A stretch of DNA of 45,749 nucleotides from Basidiobolus meristosporus CBS 931.73 (GCA_002104905.1 MCFE01000685.1:1-45749), one strand, 5' to 3'; shown: positions 1 to 10,603, counted from the first letter of the stretch. The notes: generated from the sequence alone by a model not told the origin. Numbers and translations are program-made.

Positions 1-534
1 TTTCCATATTCAGGCTTCTTTTGCCAATTATCTTTCATTTTGAGACACCAGTCCTAAGCTTCCTAGCTCAATTTCTAAGAGATTCCTTCTGGAACCTTCT
101 ACTACCTTCCAGAAAGTTCCTGACCCTTCCAAACCACTGTTACACAATGGAACATTCCATGGAAGCTTCCCATTGTATTTTTCATAGTCCAGTACTATAT
201 ATGGAAATACCAGGTCACATGACTTAGTCACATGATCAGGTGACCTAATCCACTTCCCCATCCTGTCTCAGTGCCGTGCCATCTATGTCATTTTCCCCAG
301 CACCATTGCTGTGCCTCACCCCACAACCCCATTAGTATTAGCCAATATCTCTTGGCATCAGTATAACCAAAAAGTATATATAGTCCTATCCCCCCTTAAG
401 TATTCCTCAGTCTGATAAACACAGGTCTTGAATAAACAGCCTTGCCTTGAATCCTGCCTTGCCTTGATGGTCCACACCTAAGTCCTTCCCTGCCATGCCT
501 AGCTTTTCCTCCTGCCTTGTGTCTATTCATAACA
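1..534 (+). mobile_element. Partial LTR of an unidentified retrotransposon (start outside or unclear)
   Basis: The stretch has LTR architecture in + orientation: a TATA-like TATATA at about 375, AATAAA at 431-436, and an end in ...TAACA (CA at 533-534). It stops abruptly where a copia-type gag fragment on the other strand begins, so it probably inserted into, or recombined with, that gag. I could not find a start or a target duplication; the left end may lie outside the window. There is no coding capacity. Confidence 0.4.
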
Positions 535-535
535 G

Positions 536-968
536 TTAGTATGCCCACAGATTCCATCTTATCTACTAGCAGGGTAATTCTGTTAATTAGATTTTTCATT
601 TCTTCTCCTGGCAGCATCTTTGTAGTATAAAGTTTTTGTCTCAGATACATTTTCTTAGCAGCTGAACATGACTGGTAGGTGTCTTCTAATGCCTTCCAGG
701 CTTTTTTTGCTGTCTTTGCTCTTGAGCATTGAATTAGCAATTTGTCTTTAACATTAAGGCAAATGTAGTTAAAGACACTTTGTTCTTTATTCTGGTACCT
801 CAAGGCTTCCCCTCCCATGTCTTTAGGAGGGCATTCTTCCCCCATGACAATATCCCAAAGGCCTCTTTCTTGTAGCAGGATCTTCAACTTCACATTCCAC
901 ACTTGGTAGTTAGATCCATCTAACTTTTCAGCAGAGGGAAAGATTCCAGTAATAGCAGTAGTAGACAT
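536..968 (-). pseudogene. Ty1/copia-type gag N-terminal fragment
   Basis: The reading frame runs from an ATG at 968 for about 144 residues before it enters the unrelated repeat at 1-534. It contains LDGSNYQVWNVKLK, LWDIVMG and KKAWKALEDTYQ, the pattern of the UBN2/DUF4219 gag of copia elements (order: LDG-NY-W, then W-L, then AK-W). It lies just downstream (minus strand) of a primer-binding site and an LTR, as the 5' end of such an element should. No zinc knuckle, protease, integrase or RT follows. An alternative ATG at 995 lies inside the primer-binding site and is unlikely. This is a broken copy with no expected function. Confidence 0.7.
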
Positions 969-987
969 TGCAGAGAGTGACAGCTTG

Positions 988-999
988 GGGCTCATAACC
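988..999 (-). other. copia-type primer-binding site
   Basis: The minus strand reads GGTTATGAGCCC three bases after the LTR end. It is complementary to GGGCTCATAACC, the anticodon stem-loop sequence of initiator tRNA-Met. Priming from the internal half of tRNAi-Met is the known Drosophila copia mode. Confidence 0.6.
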
Positions 1000-1002
1000 T
1001 TT

Positions 1003-1330
1003 TGTAAGAGTCTTGGAGATATTGGAAGTGATTGGGAAGACAAGTAGATTATGTGGTTTTCACTTAATGATTTATTGAATGTAAAAGTAGTATTTATACT
1101 TTTACCTGGTCTTGGCATAACAAACACGTAGAATAGGTCAAGGAAGGTCTCAAGAACATGTGTGCAAAGTTTGGGGCTGTTTGGACAACTTATCTAATTT
1201 TCATGTTTTGGGTAAATATTCTAAGTAAATCCCAACAAGGAATTTGGTCAGTATTCTCTAGGATATGAAGGTAATGATCTAAGTGACTAAGTTAGGTGAA
1301 TATTTAGGTGGAAATACAAATCTTTACAAT
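1003..1330 (-). mobile_element. 5' LTR of the copia-type fragment (LTR A)
   Basis: It is similar over its length to the solo LTR at 8435-8775 and, inverted, to 1332-1586. Shared blocks include AGTATTTATACTTTTACCTGG near 1089-1108 and the terminal CTTACA. It adjoins the primer-binding site, so it is the 5' LTR of the gag fragment. The outer boundary is uncertain by a few bases. Confidence 0.65.
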
Positions 1331-1331
1331 A

Positions 1332-1586
1332 GTTATTGTATACTTAAAACATTTTCACCAAAATATCAGGTACCCCAACCATGAAAACTCTCAAAGTTGT
1401 CCAAACAGCCCCAAACTTTGCACACATGCTCTTAGGACCCCTCTTAGCCTAGTTTGCATGTTAGTTATGCCAAGATCATGTAAAAGTATCAATACTACTT
1501 TTACATTCAATCAATCATCAAGTGGAAACCCCATGATCTACTTGTTCTTCTCATCACTTCCAGTATCTCCAGGATTCTTACAACAC
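1332..1586 (+). mobile_element. Partial solo LTR, inverted relative to LTR A (LTR B)
   Basis: It matches the other two LTR copies in reverse orientation and ends CTTACAACAC, as the copy at 8435-8775 does. About 100 bp near its 5' end is missing: GTTAT is followed almost at once by the block starting ACTTAAAACATTTTCACC. It lies head to head with LTR A. Confidence 0.6.
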
Positions 1587-1619
1587 CAACAAGGATGTTA
1601 CAGCCAAAGCAGTTAGCTC

Positions 1620-3780
1620 ATTTACTGCAATATAAATCACCATGTTAACAAAATGCACAAGTGTTGAATCAAGCAAATATTATCAATCAAGCCAACATAC
1701 ATTTACCAAGAAAATGGATATACCTAACTTATGACAAGCCAAATACCACTATCTCAATTCATCAACTCGGCATGCAACTGTCACCTGACTGCCTAAAAGA
1801 TGGAGAACGGTGTATATAGTTCACCCCAATTTCCGAAAATCAAACCACTCATTGGGATTACCAAGACCAAACAAAAAGAGCACAATGATGTATAGGCAAT
1901 AGGCCCAAAACCACAGATGTACGTATGACCATCAGCTGAGGGCTTTTTTTTGAACCCTAGGAAAAAGATGTGACGGAGATGGATGCCAATTTCTGCCACT
2001 GTTGGCCCATGTTTTTGTGGGAAGCCATCCATCAATCGCTCTTGGTAACTCCCCTGCGATATGTGAGTGGGTGCTTTGGAAATCATCGCACCTCTGAAAT
2101 CGAAATTGTTGAATGGAACAGTTTTGTCCAACGCTGGTATCCCGTGATCCAGCCCCATATGGGTCCGTAGTCCATTGTTAATACGAGCATGAGCATCATG
2201 CAATGTGACAATTTGTTGGCGGTGGTGTGCAGTGCCAGTATCAAATTGCTGAGTATGAATCGAAGTGGACCACCTGAAGTGACAATCAAGGCAATTCAAG
2301 CCGACTGGTTGCATAAGCTTGCATTTCGGCATGTGCGACAAAGCTCAGGGCTACCTGATAATATCGTCAGCAACCCACCATCCTTGACAGTGCACCAACA
2401 GGTGTGTCACGCTTCAGAAATTACGTGGAGCCGTACGATATCTCCCCAGAAATCCTGACCTTGCCTTCAAAAGCACCATTAGGTGCTCAACACTACCTTT
2501 GGGTCCGCGGCGCAATCTATCCAAATTCGCTGCGTACTCTCTGGCCTGGGAAGATGATTTCCATCTTGATGAATGATTCCGAAACCTCGACACTCACAGC
2601 ATTTCGCAACCATTGCACCGATCATACTTGTTTAGTATGCAGGCTAGTGCAGCCGAGTATACTCTTCACTCGTGGCTCTTTCTAGCTGCAGCGCCTCCAC
2701 AATGGGTAGGTTGTGCTCCGGTCACTAGAGTGATGCATGTTTCAAAGATTGAACGTGATTTCCCAGGTGGGATTGGTGTTACACCGTCCTCCCCTGTGAC
2801 ATATACGATAAGGAATGGCTCATCCTGTGATTCGACGGCCCAGGAGAACGAACCGACCACTGATCCACAGCGTGCCACCTATTTCGCACCAAGAGATGGA
2901 TGCAACAATCCAAGGAATAGCATTGTGCTCTGGACATTCTGCATAGATCAACCATTCCCCTAAAATTGATGTGACCCGGCCCTGGGGGCTCGATGTGACG
3001 ATCCAGATGCGGTAAGCCAGGCCTATTGTAGCGACCGAAGGGAAATTGCATTTTCGGATCGCAATTTCTCTCGAAACTCGACCCCCCAGCCAGGTTGCAA
3101 ACCCATCCAGCTGGATATTTTTATGGCATCCGCACCGAAAGAGGATTCTTGGTTCGTCAGGCGGATCTCCCACTTGCCAGCCAGCGGAAGACGACTCGCT
3201 GGGCAAATGCACAACCGGCGTATATAGCAGTGGTTCGAGAGAACGCGTATTCTTACGCTGCTCTACATAGGAATAGATGGCTGTTACTCCGAATCAGGAC
3301 CCCCACCTGATCGGTTTGGCTGATATGGGCCCTTGAGGGTTTGAGCGGACTTGGTCCTGGTCGATCCTCAATCCAGAGCGGGTTTTTCTTGGAAGTATTC
3401 AGGTGGGACATGCTGCATGTTAACAAGATTGCCTTCTGGGCGAGGCTGCCGTAGCGTTTGGAGCACCAGGGCCTTTGTGTCCTAATCGAAGAGCCTATCG
3501 CTGGAAGTGAGCAGTCCAGGTTACGTATCAGATCGGAGAACCAGAGACCTTGTGTGCGCCTTAATTGAACCCAAAATCCTGACAACTTTGCGAGAATGCG
3601 CTCCGAGTTACCCAGAATAATATAGGGGTTACTTTAAATGAATCGATTTCAATTGCCAATTTGGTCGATTCAATAATTCGTTCAACCCAATCATCCCCGC
3701 TGATAAGCCGGTTCAATATTAGGAGCCACCAACACAAATGAGCTCCACCCGACAATGGACGCATGGCATTGACCAGGCGG
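1620..3780. other. Region without an identified gene; possible decayed coding sequence
   Basis: No intact recognisable gene. On the + strand, protein-like reading frames occur at about 2404-2685, 2613-2963 and 3030-3310 in different frames (for example APLGAQHYLWVRGAIYPN, then GYFYGIRTERGFLVRQADLP). They look more like sequence that once encoded one protein than random ORFs. I do not recognise the family and could not build a spliced model. The minus-strand ORFs here are probably shadows. Confidence 0.25.
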
Positions 3781-3783
3781 GGA

Positions 3784-3790
3784 TATTTAA
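3784..3790 (+). promoter_or_regulatory. TATA box of the first PL14 gene
   Basis: TATTTAA lies about 115 bp upstream of the ATG at 3903, a spacing that leaves room for a leader of roughly 85 bp. Confidence 0.45.
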
Positions 3791-3902
3791 GCCTCGGTTG
3801 CGATCTACCATCTCCATCCAAGTTGACTTTCCGGCAAAGTCGAATCACCAAGCTTCCTCCTCACCTAACCTCTTACACATCTAACCTCGACTTCTGCCCA
3901 CC

Positions 3903-4799
3903 ATGAATGCAATCCATCTCAGTGTCAAACCTGCTGGTGGCTGGTCTACTCTCGTTGCATCACTGTTATTGCTAGGCAATATTCTCTGTGTTGCTGGGTT
4001 CAACACAAGTCACACTGTATATGAATCCCGTCTGGCACGTAGAGCCTCAAGCTCTTGGAGCAGTGGTGATTCCGCTTCTCTGAACGCCTGGGGGATAGAA
4101 AAAATCGCCTTCGGCAAAGATAACTACCAATTCGTGAAGGACCCGGCCGGCGGCTCCGATATGGTGTTAAGAGTATTCTATCCTCAGGGAAGCCGCACTC
4201 CCACCTCGCCCGGAAAGCAGGGTGGTGTCGGCTTCTACGCTGATCCGATTCAACTCCAGGATGAGGCCACACTCGAGTATCAGGTGTACTTCCCCGAGAA
4301 TTTCAATTTTGTTAAGGGCGGCAAACTCCCGGGCTTCTACGGTGGATCCGGAGACTGTACCCAGGATAGCCGCAACGGGAATCGATGCTTCTCTACCAGA
4401 TTCATGTGGCGCGATGGGGGTGATGGGGAGGTTTATTCCTATGCTCCCGACAAGCAGGCAAGCGAGTACTGCCATATCCCTCCGGAAACCGTGTGTAATC
4501 CTCAGTATGGGGACTCGCTCGCTCGAGGCTCCTTCAAGTTTACCCCTGGAAAATGGAGCGTCGTCCGCCAGTCGATTCGTCTCAACACAGTTGGCAAGCA
4601 AGATGGGCTGCTCAAGGTGTGGATGGATGGCCAGTTGGTGATTGACTACAACCAAATGGTCTTCCGTGTTCAGCCAGACGCCAAGTTATCTGGAATCCTG
4701 TTCCACACGTTTTTCGGTGGTGCTGACCCATCCTACAGGACTCCAGTCAATACATACACCTATTTCAAGGAGGTCACGCTATCTCCCTCGGCTGCCTAG
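3903..4799 (+). CDS. Secreted polysaccharide lyase family 14 (PL14) protein, copy 1
   Basis: 298-aa single-exon gene with the start in a good context (CCCACCATGA). An N-terminal hydrophobic stretch (about residues 13-31) is a likely signal peptide. The rest is one PL14-type domain: a strand giving MVLRVFYPQGSRTPTSPGKQ, then FYADP, GGKLPGFYGG (about residue 139), CFSTRFMWR, RGSFKFTPGKW and HTFFGG near residue 268. PL14 enzymes cleave uronate-containing polysaccharides by beta-elimination, so an extracellular role on alginate- or glucuronan-like polymers is likely. The substrate cannot be read from sequence. A clear paralogue lies convergently 400 bp downstream on the opposite strand. A cellulose-binding or other accessory domain is absent. 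Confidence 0.85.
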   Translation: MNAIHLSVKPAGGWSTLVASLLLLGNILCVAGFNTSHTVYESRLARRASSSWSSGDSASLNAWGIEKIAFGKDNYQFVKDPAGGSDMVLRVFYPQGSRTPTSPGKQGGVGFYADPIQLQDEATLEYQVYFPENFNFVKGGKLPGFYGGSGDCTQDSRNGNRCFSTRFMWRDGGDGEVYSYAPDKQASEYCHIPPETVCNPQYGDSLARGSFKFTPGKWSVVRQSIRLNTVGKQDGLLKVWMDGQLVIDYNQMVFRVQPDAKLSGILFHTFFGGADPSYRTPVNTYTYFKEVTLSPSAA

Positions 4800-4903
4800 T
4801 CTTGGGCCAGCCAATGTAACCTAAGAAACTTCTGTCGTTTTGGCATCACTAGCCGATGCCAAAGAGTATAGTTTGATGATCGTGTAAATGTTTATGCTCC
4901 AGG

Positions 4904-4909
4904 AATAAA
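4904..4909 (+). terminator. Polyadenylation signal, PL14 copy 1
   Basis: AATAAA (extended to AATAAATAAATAAAT) about 105 bp past the stop codon. Confidence 0.5.
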
Positions 4910-5114
4910 TAAATAAATCAAATCAGCTATGTACCTTACTGGAAATGGATCAATTTCATGCCAATGCCCTCTATCTGACTGTGGCCAATCTGCTTGGTTG
5001 ACGATGCTACCCATGGAATCTCACCCTCACCATGGGGTTCGACGGCCGTAGGCGGTGGAGTGATGTGAGACTACAAGAAAGCAACTGTTTGCCACCGGAA
5101 TGTTCGATTGAGTA

Positions 5115-5120
5115 TTTATT
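5115..5120 (-). terminator. Polyadenylation signal, PL14 copy 2
   Basis: AATAAA on the minus strand about 75 bp past the stop of the minus-strand lyase. Confidence 0.5.
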
Positions 5121-5195
5121 GTTCGCAGATATATAATAGAGGGATACATGTTCGTTTCTATATTCTAAGTCTATGGTCGTCGCGGCTTTCCCTGT

Positions 5196-6047
5196 TCATG
5201 GGATGTAGTTGTATATTTCGAAATCCTTGAAGTAGGAGTATTGGCTCTTGGGGGTTCGATAGGCTGGAGTTGAGCCACCGAAGAAAGTGTGGAATACAAG
5301 ACCAATGATGCGCTCATCATCACTTCTACGAAGAACCGCCTTATCGTAGTTGATGACCAGTTTTCCATTAAACCATACTTGGATTAATCCATTTTGTTTA
5401 CCGACATCGTTCATGCGAAGGGATTGACGAATCGTGTTCCATTTGCCGCGCGCAAACTGGAAGGAGCCTCTGCCTAGGGAGTCTCCATAACGGTGATTGC
5501 AGATTGAATGCGGTGGAATATGACAGTATTCTGGATTCTGGTCGTAGGGTAGATACGCGTAGACCTCACCATAGCCATGAGTTCTCCACATATATCTGGT
5601 TGTCATGCACTGGCGATTGTTCTTACCATTGGGGCATTCGCTGCCGCCCCCATAGAATCCCGGAAGCTTTCCTCCTTTGACAAAATCGAAGTCCTTCGGG
5701 AAATAGACTTTGTACTGAAGGGTGGCTTCTTGATTCAACGCAAGAGGCTCTGCGTAAAATCCAAACCCTCCTTGCTTGCCTGGAGATGTGGGCGTACGAC
5801 TTCCTTTAGGATAGAAGACACGCAGAACCTCACCATCATTACCATCAGGGTCATTCACAAAGCGATAGTTGTGACGCCCAAAAGTGACTTTGGATATATT
5901 GAACGAAGTCAAGTTGGTGGCTCCGTAATTGCTCCAAGATCTATGGTGTTGTGATGGCATTTCCTCTTGCCATGGGCTGAGGCACTCGACGGAGTAGAGG
6001 GCTTGAAGAAGTAGTGCCAAGCCGATGCATACTGTACGTAAAACCAT
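5196..6047 (-). CDS. Secreted polysaccharide lyase family 14 (PL14) protein, copy 2
   Basis: 283-aa single-exon paralogue of the gene at 3903-4799, on the opposite strand and convergent with it. Residues 1-22 (MVLRTVCIGLALLLQALYSV) form a signal peptide. The domain repeats the landmarks of copy 1 in order: EVLRVFYPKGSRTPTSPGKQ, FYAEP, GGKLPGFYGG (about 122), MTTRYMWR, RGSFQFARGKW and HTFFGG (about 251). The N-terminal segment after the signal peptide and the extreme C-terminus differ most. An uronate-polymer lyase role outside the cell is inferred from the family. A TATA box sits about 46 bp upstream, so this copy has its own promoter and is not a read-through product of copy 1. Confidence 0.85.
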   Translation of the reverse strand: MVLRTVCIGLALLLQALYSVECLSPWQEEMPSQHHRSWSNYGATNLTSFNISKVTFGRHNYRFVNDPDGNDGEVLRVFYPKGSRTPTSPGKQGGFGFYAEPLALNQEATLQYKVYFPKDFDFVKGGKLPGFYGGGSECPNGKNNRQCMTTRYMWRTHGYGEVYAYLPYDQNPEYCHIPPHSICNHRYGDSLGRGSFQFARGKWNTIRQSLRMNDVGKQNGLIQVWFNGKLVINYDKAVLRRSDDERIIGLVFHTFFGGSTPAYRTPKSQYSYFKDFEIYNYIP

Positions 6048-6092
6048 TGTGGATGATCAGCCTGTACGTAGTGGACTGACATGTTGGCAGCA

Positions 6093-6098
6093 TTTATA
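6093..6098 (-). promoter_or_regulatory. TATA box of PL14 copy 2
   Basis: TATAAA on the minus strand 46-51 bp before the ATG at 6047. Confidence 0.55.
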
Positions 6099-6269
6099 CC
6101 CCTTTGCAGACCTCGCCTGAAAGTATTCTTGGTAGGGAGCAGGGATATACTGTTTGGATGGCTTCCATTCTTGGTTCGTGAGCTGATTTTAGCCACGATT
6201 CGATATGGGCAAGTGTTGGAGTTTTCCCGTCATGCTAGTTCGATAGAAGCATCCTGCCGCCATATATAG

Positions 6270-8430
6270 TCGGCTTTGATCCGTGAAGGTGCATTTTCGT
6301 ATTCCTCACATCGGAACTGAGGAAGGATTTTATTTATAAATGCCGTCGCTATATGCAGAAGATACGGCCAAAACAACCATTGATTGCGCATCTGAATAGG
6401 TTAATATCTCATGAGAGTCCGAATGTAACTCCATATCACGCAAACGCTGCTGAACCATGCCTTGTCAACAAGCCCATTTGGCCAGCCATGACAACATCGT
6501 ATGGGTGCACGACTACCAACTGGGCAACTTGACCACAGTACGGTTGGCTAGTGAGCTATTTAACTTGTAGCTGGGCAGCCAGCCATCCGGCAAGCAAATT
6601 GAAAATACACAGCAATGCCCCACCCACGCATGAGCGCATTCAAGCAATGCCTATAAAAAATGGGGATGGGGCCGTATGTAGAATCTCCCGAAAACTGGGC
6701 CATCTTATTGTGGGCTAGTCTCATTCTGGACATGTCGCTGAAAACCTGGGAATCCATCAACGTTGGGTATGCCGGGAAAGACAGCCACGAGGGGAATTGA
6801 ATTGAGTGCTTATTTATGATCAGTATCGGAGGAGATTTAACATATGAATTGATCTCAGTCAAGGCTATCCACGATAGAATACCACCAGTCGCCACCATTT
6901 ACACCAGAGTGCTGGATCTGATCTATTCCTCAGGAATCCCGGTTCCACGACGAATTTGGCGCCTTACCAATCCACTGGCAGGAATTCATCGCGATTGTTA
7001 TTGAATTGATGCCACTAATGGATGTCTTCTAACCTTAATAAGCTTGACTGAAAATCAAAGTTTCAATCAGTAGCTGGATCCATCCAGAAACCAGCATGTA
7101 TCCAAATATCACCATCAAGAGCCCAAATGGTGGCCCAGTTAGTGCAGGGAAATTCTTGTAATCAATTAATCGAATCGGGTCAGCCCGATGACTCCCTTTT
7201 AAGTCCCTTCGTAAGAATAGATTCGATTACTCTTCAGTGGCATGTGAGCTATCATGATAGATAAAATCTCCAGGGGCCAATTGGTTTCTGCGAAGCGCCC
7301 AATTTGGCTGCAACCTCGTTGTATGATTGCGTGCGTAAGAATCACAAAGAAAGGATCCTGATGTTTACATCGTATCTTTGGTTGCTTCAGGATTCTCAAA
7401 CAAGATATATATGAATGTCATGAAGTTTCGGCGCTTCGGCTACTCATAGGCAGGAGAGCATATTGAGGTTCATTGGCCATAAATCCAACCTATTCGATGA
7501 ATTCCGGGAGATTAACCCCACTACATAGCAAATTTAGCGACATTCAGGTGGTGCAAAGCGAACCATCAGTGATGCCACCTGGAAGCATGGCTATATGGAC
7601 AGCAACGGGAAAAGCTGGCCACACTGCCGTAGGCTTCTTAGGGATTTCCATGAGAAAATTGGGTCACAACTAGGCGGGCATGCTGAATCAGCTTAAAGTT
7701 ACAGGTACATTCACCGTAGATCGAACATAGTTGAGGCCTGGAGGTAAATGGAGGATTTCTCAGGCATTGACTGAGCAATCATTTCTCAATATAGGCGTGA
7801 GTATGGATTGGCCATTTAGGGTACGCTACTCTAAGGTGGAAAGACTCGATTGGATGATCCATGGCTCCTGAAGGTCCAAAACAGGCATGGAAAACTCGCA
7901 AATAAATCGGACTTGTGAGAACATCTACGGTTCCCTGGTGATTCATGGGCAAATATGCACTTTTGTTTTTGGCAGAATTTTGTATCCGACTAAGATCTCG
8001 AACGGTTTTGGAAATATTTGCTAAAATTTGGGGATTTCGGACTACTGGCAACATTCCCATATTTCTGGGTAATCAACCTCGATACGATGGTATTAATTTC
8101 CAAATCCAAGCTCATTCTAAGCCTGTATGAAGTAGTGTTGGGAATTACGGGATGCAATATTAGTTGTTTATTCGCAACACCATCGCAATTAATTATCCAC
8201 ACTAATCACAACTCCATGATTTTGCATATGTGCCATGATATAATCCGACCATATTCACAGCTTGAGAGATGGTGGATTATACAGCATTACAATTTTGAAT
8301 ATCTGTGAACTTGTTACTGGAATGGAGCTTTGATCATGGAAGTCTTTGCACCTACCCGGCTTGGCTTAATTTCATAATTTTGGTGATTTTATCCCACCAA
8401 CTTTTGAAGTTAGAAGTCACGTTTGTACTA
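6270..8430. other. Gene-free region
   Basis: AT-rich, with only short unconvincing ORFs on both strands (the longest about 112 codons). No recognisable protein, RNA gene or repeat seen. Confidence 0.5.
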
Positions 8431-8434
8431 TTCT

Positions 8435-8775
8435 GTGTTGTAAGGGTTTTGGGGATATTGGAAGTGATTGGGAGAACAAGCAGATTATGTGGTTCTCACT
8501 TGAGCATTTATTGAATACAAAAGTGGTATTTATACCTTTACCTGGTTTTCGTGAGACAAGCACTTCGAATATGCTTTGACAGGCCCTAAATACATGTATA
8601 CAAAGTTTGGGGGGGGTCTTTGAGCAACTGATTAATTTTTCATGTCCTGGGTACCTAATATTTGGGTGAAATATTCTAAGTAAATCCCATAAGAAATTTG
8701 GCTCAAAGATTTGCAGACTATGATCCAAGTAACCAAGTCAAGTGAGTATTTAGGTGTAATTACAAAATTTATAAC
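8435..8775 (-). mobile_element. Solo copia-type LTR (LTR C)
   Basis: About 341 bp, similar to LTR A (1003-1330) and LTR B (1332-1586). It contains the shared core (minus strand) GGTATAAATACCACTTTTGT near 8519-8538 and ends CTTACAACAC. With these bounds the flanks carry a 5-bp direct repeat, ATTCT, at 8430-8434 and 8776-8780, a plausible target duplication. Bounds with conventional TG...CA ends give no duplication, so the edges are uncertain by a few bases. No internal element sequence remains. Confidence 0.65.
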
Positions 8776-8779
8776 ATTC

Positions 8780-9960
8780 TTCAACAATGGGAATGCAAAT
8801 GAAATGTGTTTAGGTTGATCTGTTTAGAGGAATGTATGCTCTTACTGCTGCAGGTAGACGTGGGAACATTCATATGGGATAGATGCGTGTTTGGAATAAG
8901 TGTCCATGCCATTTGTAGATATATGTCACGTTTTGATAGAAATGTTATGAGAACTACCCTAATATGTGGAAGGTAAAAGATGATGTCATATGAACAGGTT
9001 TGAAAGTACAGCCGAGATTTGTGGAGATACTTGTAGAATGCTGTATGATGATCAAAAAGGTTTCCACCTGGGTTGGTTTTAAAATCTCATAAGCTTAGTG
9101 ATAGGGACATATCAGAATATGATAGAGTACGTAGTATATGATACCTAACCATAGACTTTCTCAAATGCCATGACCAATACGACCTTTTTGGTAGCAAGTA
9201 AGGTGGAACACCATTATGCCACCTATGAGCATGGTAAACAATAAATCCAATGTTTGTATCTAGAATAGGGCATGATATAGATCTACATATTGAGACTACG
9301 AACTGCTGTGAGAGCTTTGGAGGTACTGAAAGTAAAGCTTATAAGCTAGAATCTAAGTGACTATACTGCTGTAAATATATAGGTGTTGGTACAATACTTA
9401 CAATATATACTAATCCAACCCTGGCTGTAAGGGAAGTATTGTACCAAATTTGAAACTACAGTACTAAAACACTGTGTTTGCTATGTAATGCTACAAAGCA
9501 TGCTTCACCTAGGCCCAGCAATATTCAACGCCACGGCCATTCTTAGAGGTATTTATTGGCTCTGGTGAACCATACACAAATAATACATATCTCGCTCTTT
9601 ATACAAACGGCTTGCTACAAAGGGTGCGCGTTGATCATCGTCAGTGGAAGACCCTATATCCGCCCTGCTGTATTCACAACGATTTCGCGACTGCTCATTT
9701 GGTACCTACTCAACGCTCTGGTGTAGCGAGCCATTATGCACCGCTGGAGATGCTGTATTTTGTTGTAATTCAATTGCATTAAGCCAGACGTGTTGGAGTT
9801 GACGATAGGCTTACTAAAATAGATAAAATCGACAACTGACCGATGGGGGTGGGCCAGGTGGCTCCAACAAGAGTGCTTGCATTGTATATGAAACTATCAT
9901 CCACAAGGATAACGAGTCAGCCACAATAGGTGTAGGAAGCAAAGCTCAAGCTCGAAATTT
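8780..9960. other. Gene-free region with a short inverted repeat
   Basis: No coding sequence recognised. It contains the inverted repeat at 9386-9447 listed separately. Confidence 0.5.
9386..9447. repeat. 14-bp perfect inverted repeat, 34-bp spacer
   Basis: TTGGTACAATACTT at 9386-9399 is exactly complementary to AAGTATTGTACCAA at 9434-9447. It could form a hairpin or be the remnant of a small inverted-repeat element. No target duplication was identified. Confidence 0.45.
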
Positions 9961-9966
9961 ACGTTA

Positions 9967-9972
9967 TTTATT
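9967..9972 (-). terminator. Polyadenylation signal of the PNPOx-like gene
   Basis: AATAAA on the minus strand 44 bp past the stop at 10016. Confidence 0.5.
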
Positions 9973-10015
9973 CCAAGTATATAACAGCTAAATGTTACAG
10001 CAGTAAAAACCGTAA

Positions 10016-10603
10016 TTACAAACGGGCACGTTGAAGCTCTTCGGGGGAGATTTCTCTCAAGGAGCCCAAATGGGGGGCCTCTCCGGTGACCAAACTCTTG
10101 ACTTGTTCGAAAGAGGAGGAGAGGATGTTTTGATCACTGACCATGTAGAGTACCGATTGGGCCTCGACCTGGAGTAATCCTACACGGGGATCTTCACAGT
10201 CGCCTTTGTGAACTCCATCCTTGAGATCAGGGAAATAAATTGTGTCCTGGGTTGCCCAGTACTTGCGAATTCTCTCCCGATCTTCGACGAGTTTGGCAGT
10301 GCCACTAATACTCATCCACTCCCCCTGCTTAACGATGGCGACATTGACTCGTGGGTCGCCCTCCAGCTCGCTGATTTTGTGACTTTCTTTGTTAGTTAAG
10401 AACCACAGATCAGCAGAGGTTGAGTGGTCCTTGATCCACATGGGTCGAGAGACTAGTTGACCATCACTGGTATGGCTGGTGAATACTGCAATGGCGTTCT
10501 TTTCAATGAATCTGTGAAGATCTTTGAGCTTATCCTCCAAAGGTACTTGAGCGTCGTGGTTTTTCTGGGAAATAGGGTCACGGGGTCCGTCTTGAGAAGC
10601 CAT
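10016..10603 (-). CDS. Pyridoxamine 5'-phosphate oxidase-like protein (general stress protein 26 type)
   Basis: 195-aa single-exon protein starting MASQDGPRDPIS. The frame stays open 33 bp further upstream but has only a GTG there. The TATA box at 10651-10658 would place transcription initiation near 10620-10625, downstream of that GTG, so the ATG at 10603 is the start. The split-barrel pattern is that of the FMN-binding GSP26 group: IAVFTSHTSDGQLVSRPMW, then LWFLTNKESHK, DPRVNVAIVKQGEWMSISGT and DREKIRKYW-like DRERIRKYW. Family members bind flavin and are linked to stress responses; few have a known reaction. Cytosolic, with no signal peptide. It is too divergent from true PNPOx to be called a vitamin B6 enzyme. 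Confidence 0.85.
   Translation of the reverse strand: MASQDGPRDPISQKNHDAQVPLEDKLKDLHRFIEKNAIAVFTSHTSDGQLVSRPMWIKDHSTSADLWFLTNKESHKISELEGDPRVNVAIVKQGEWMSISGTAKLVEDRERIRKYWATQDTIYFPDLKDGVHKGDCEDPRVGLLQVEAQSVLYMVSDQNILSSSFEQVKSLVTGEAPHLGSLREISPEELQRARL

Noticed and set aside
1793-2341. 182-codon minus-strand ORF
   Set aside because: No recognisable motif; its Cys/His/Arg-rich composition and position opposite protein-like + strand frames suggest a shadow.
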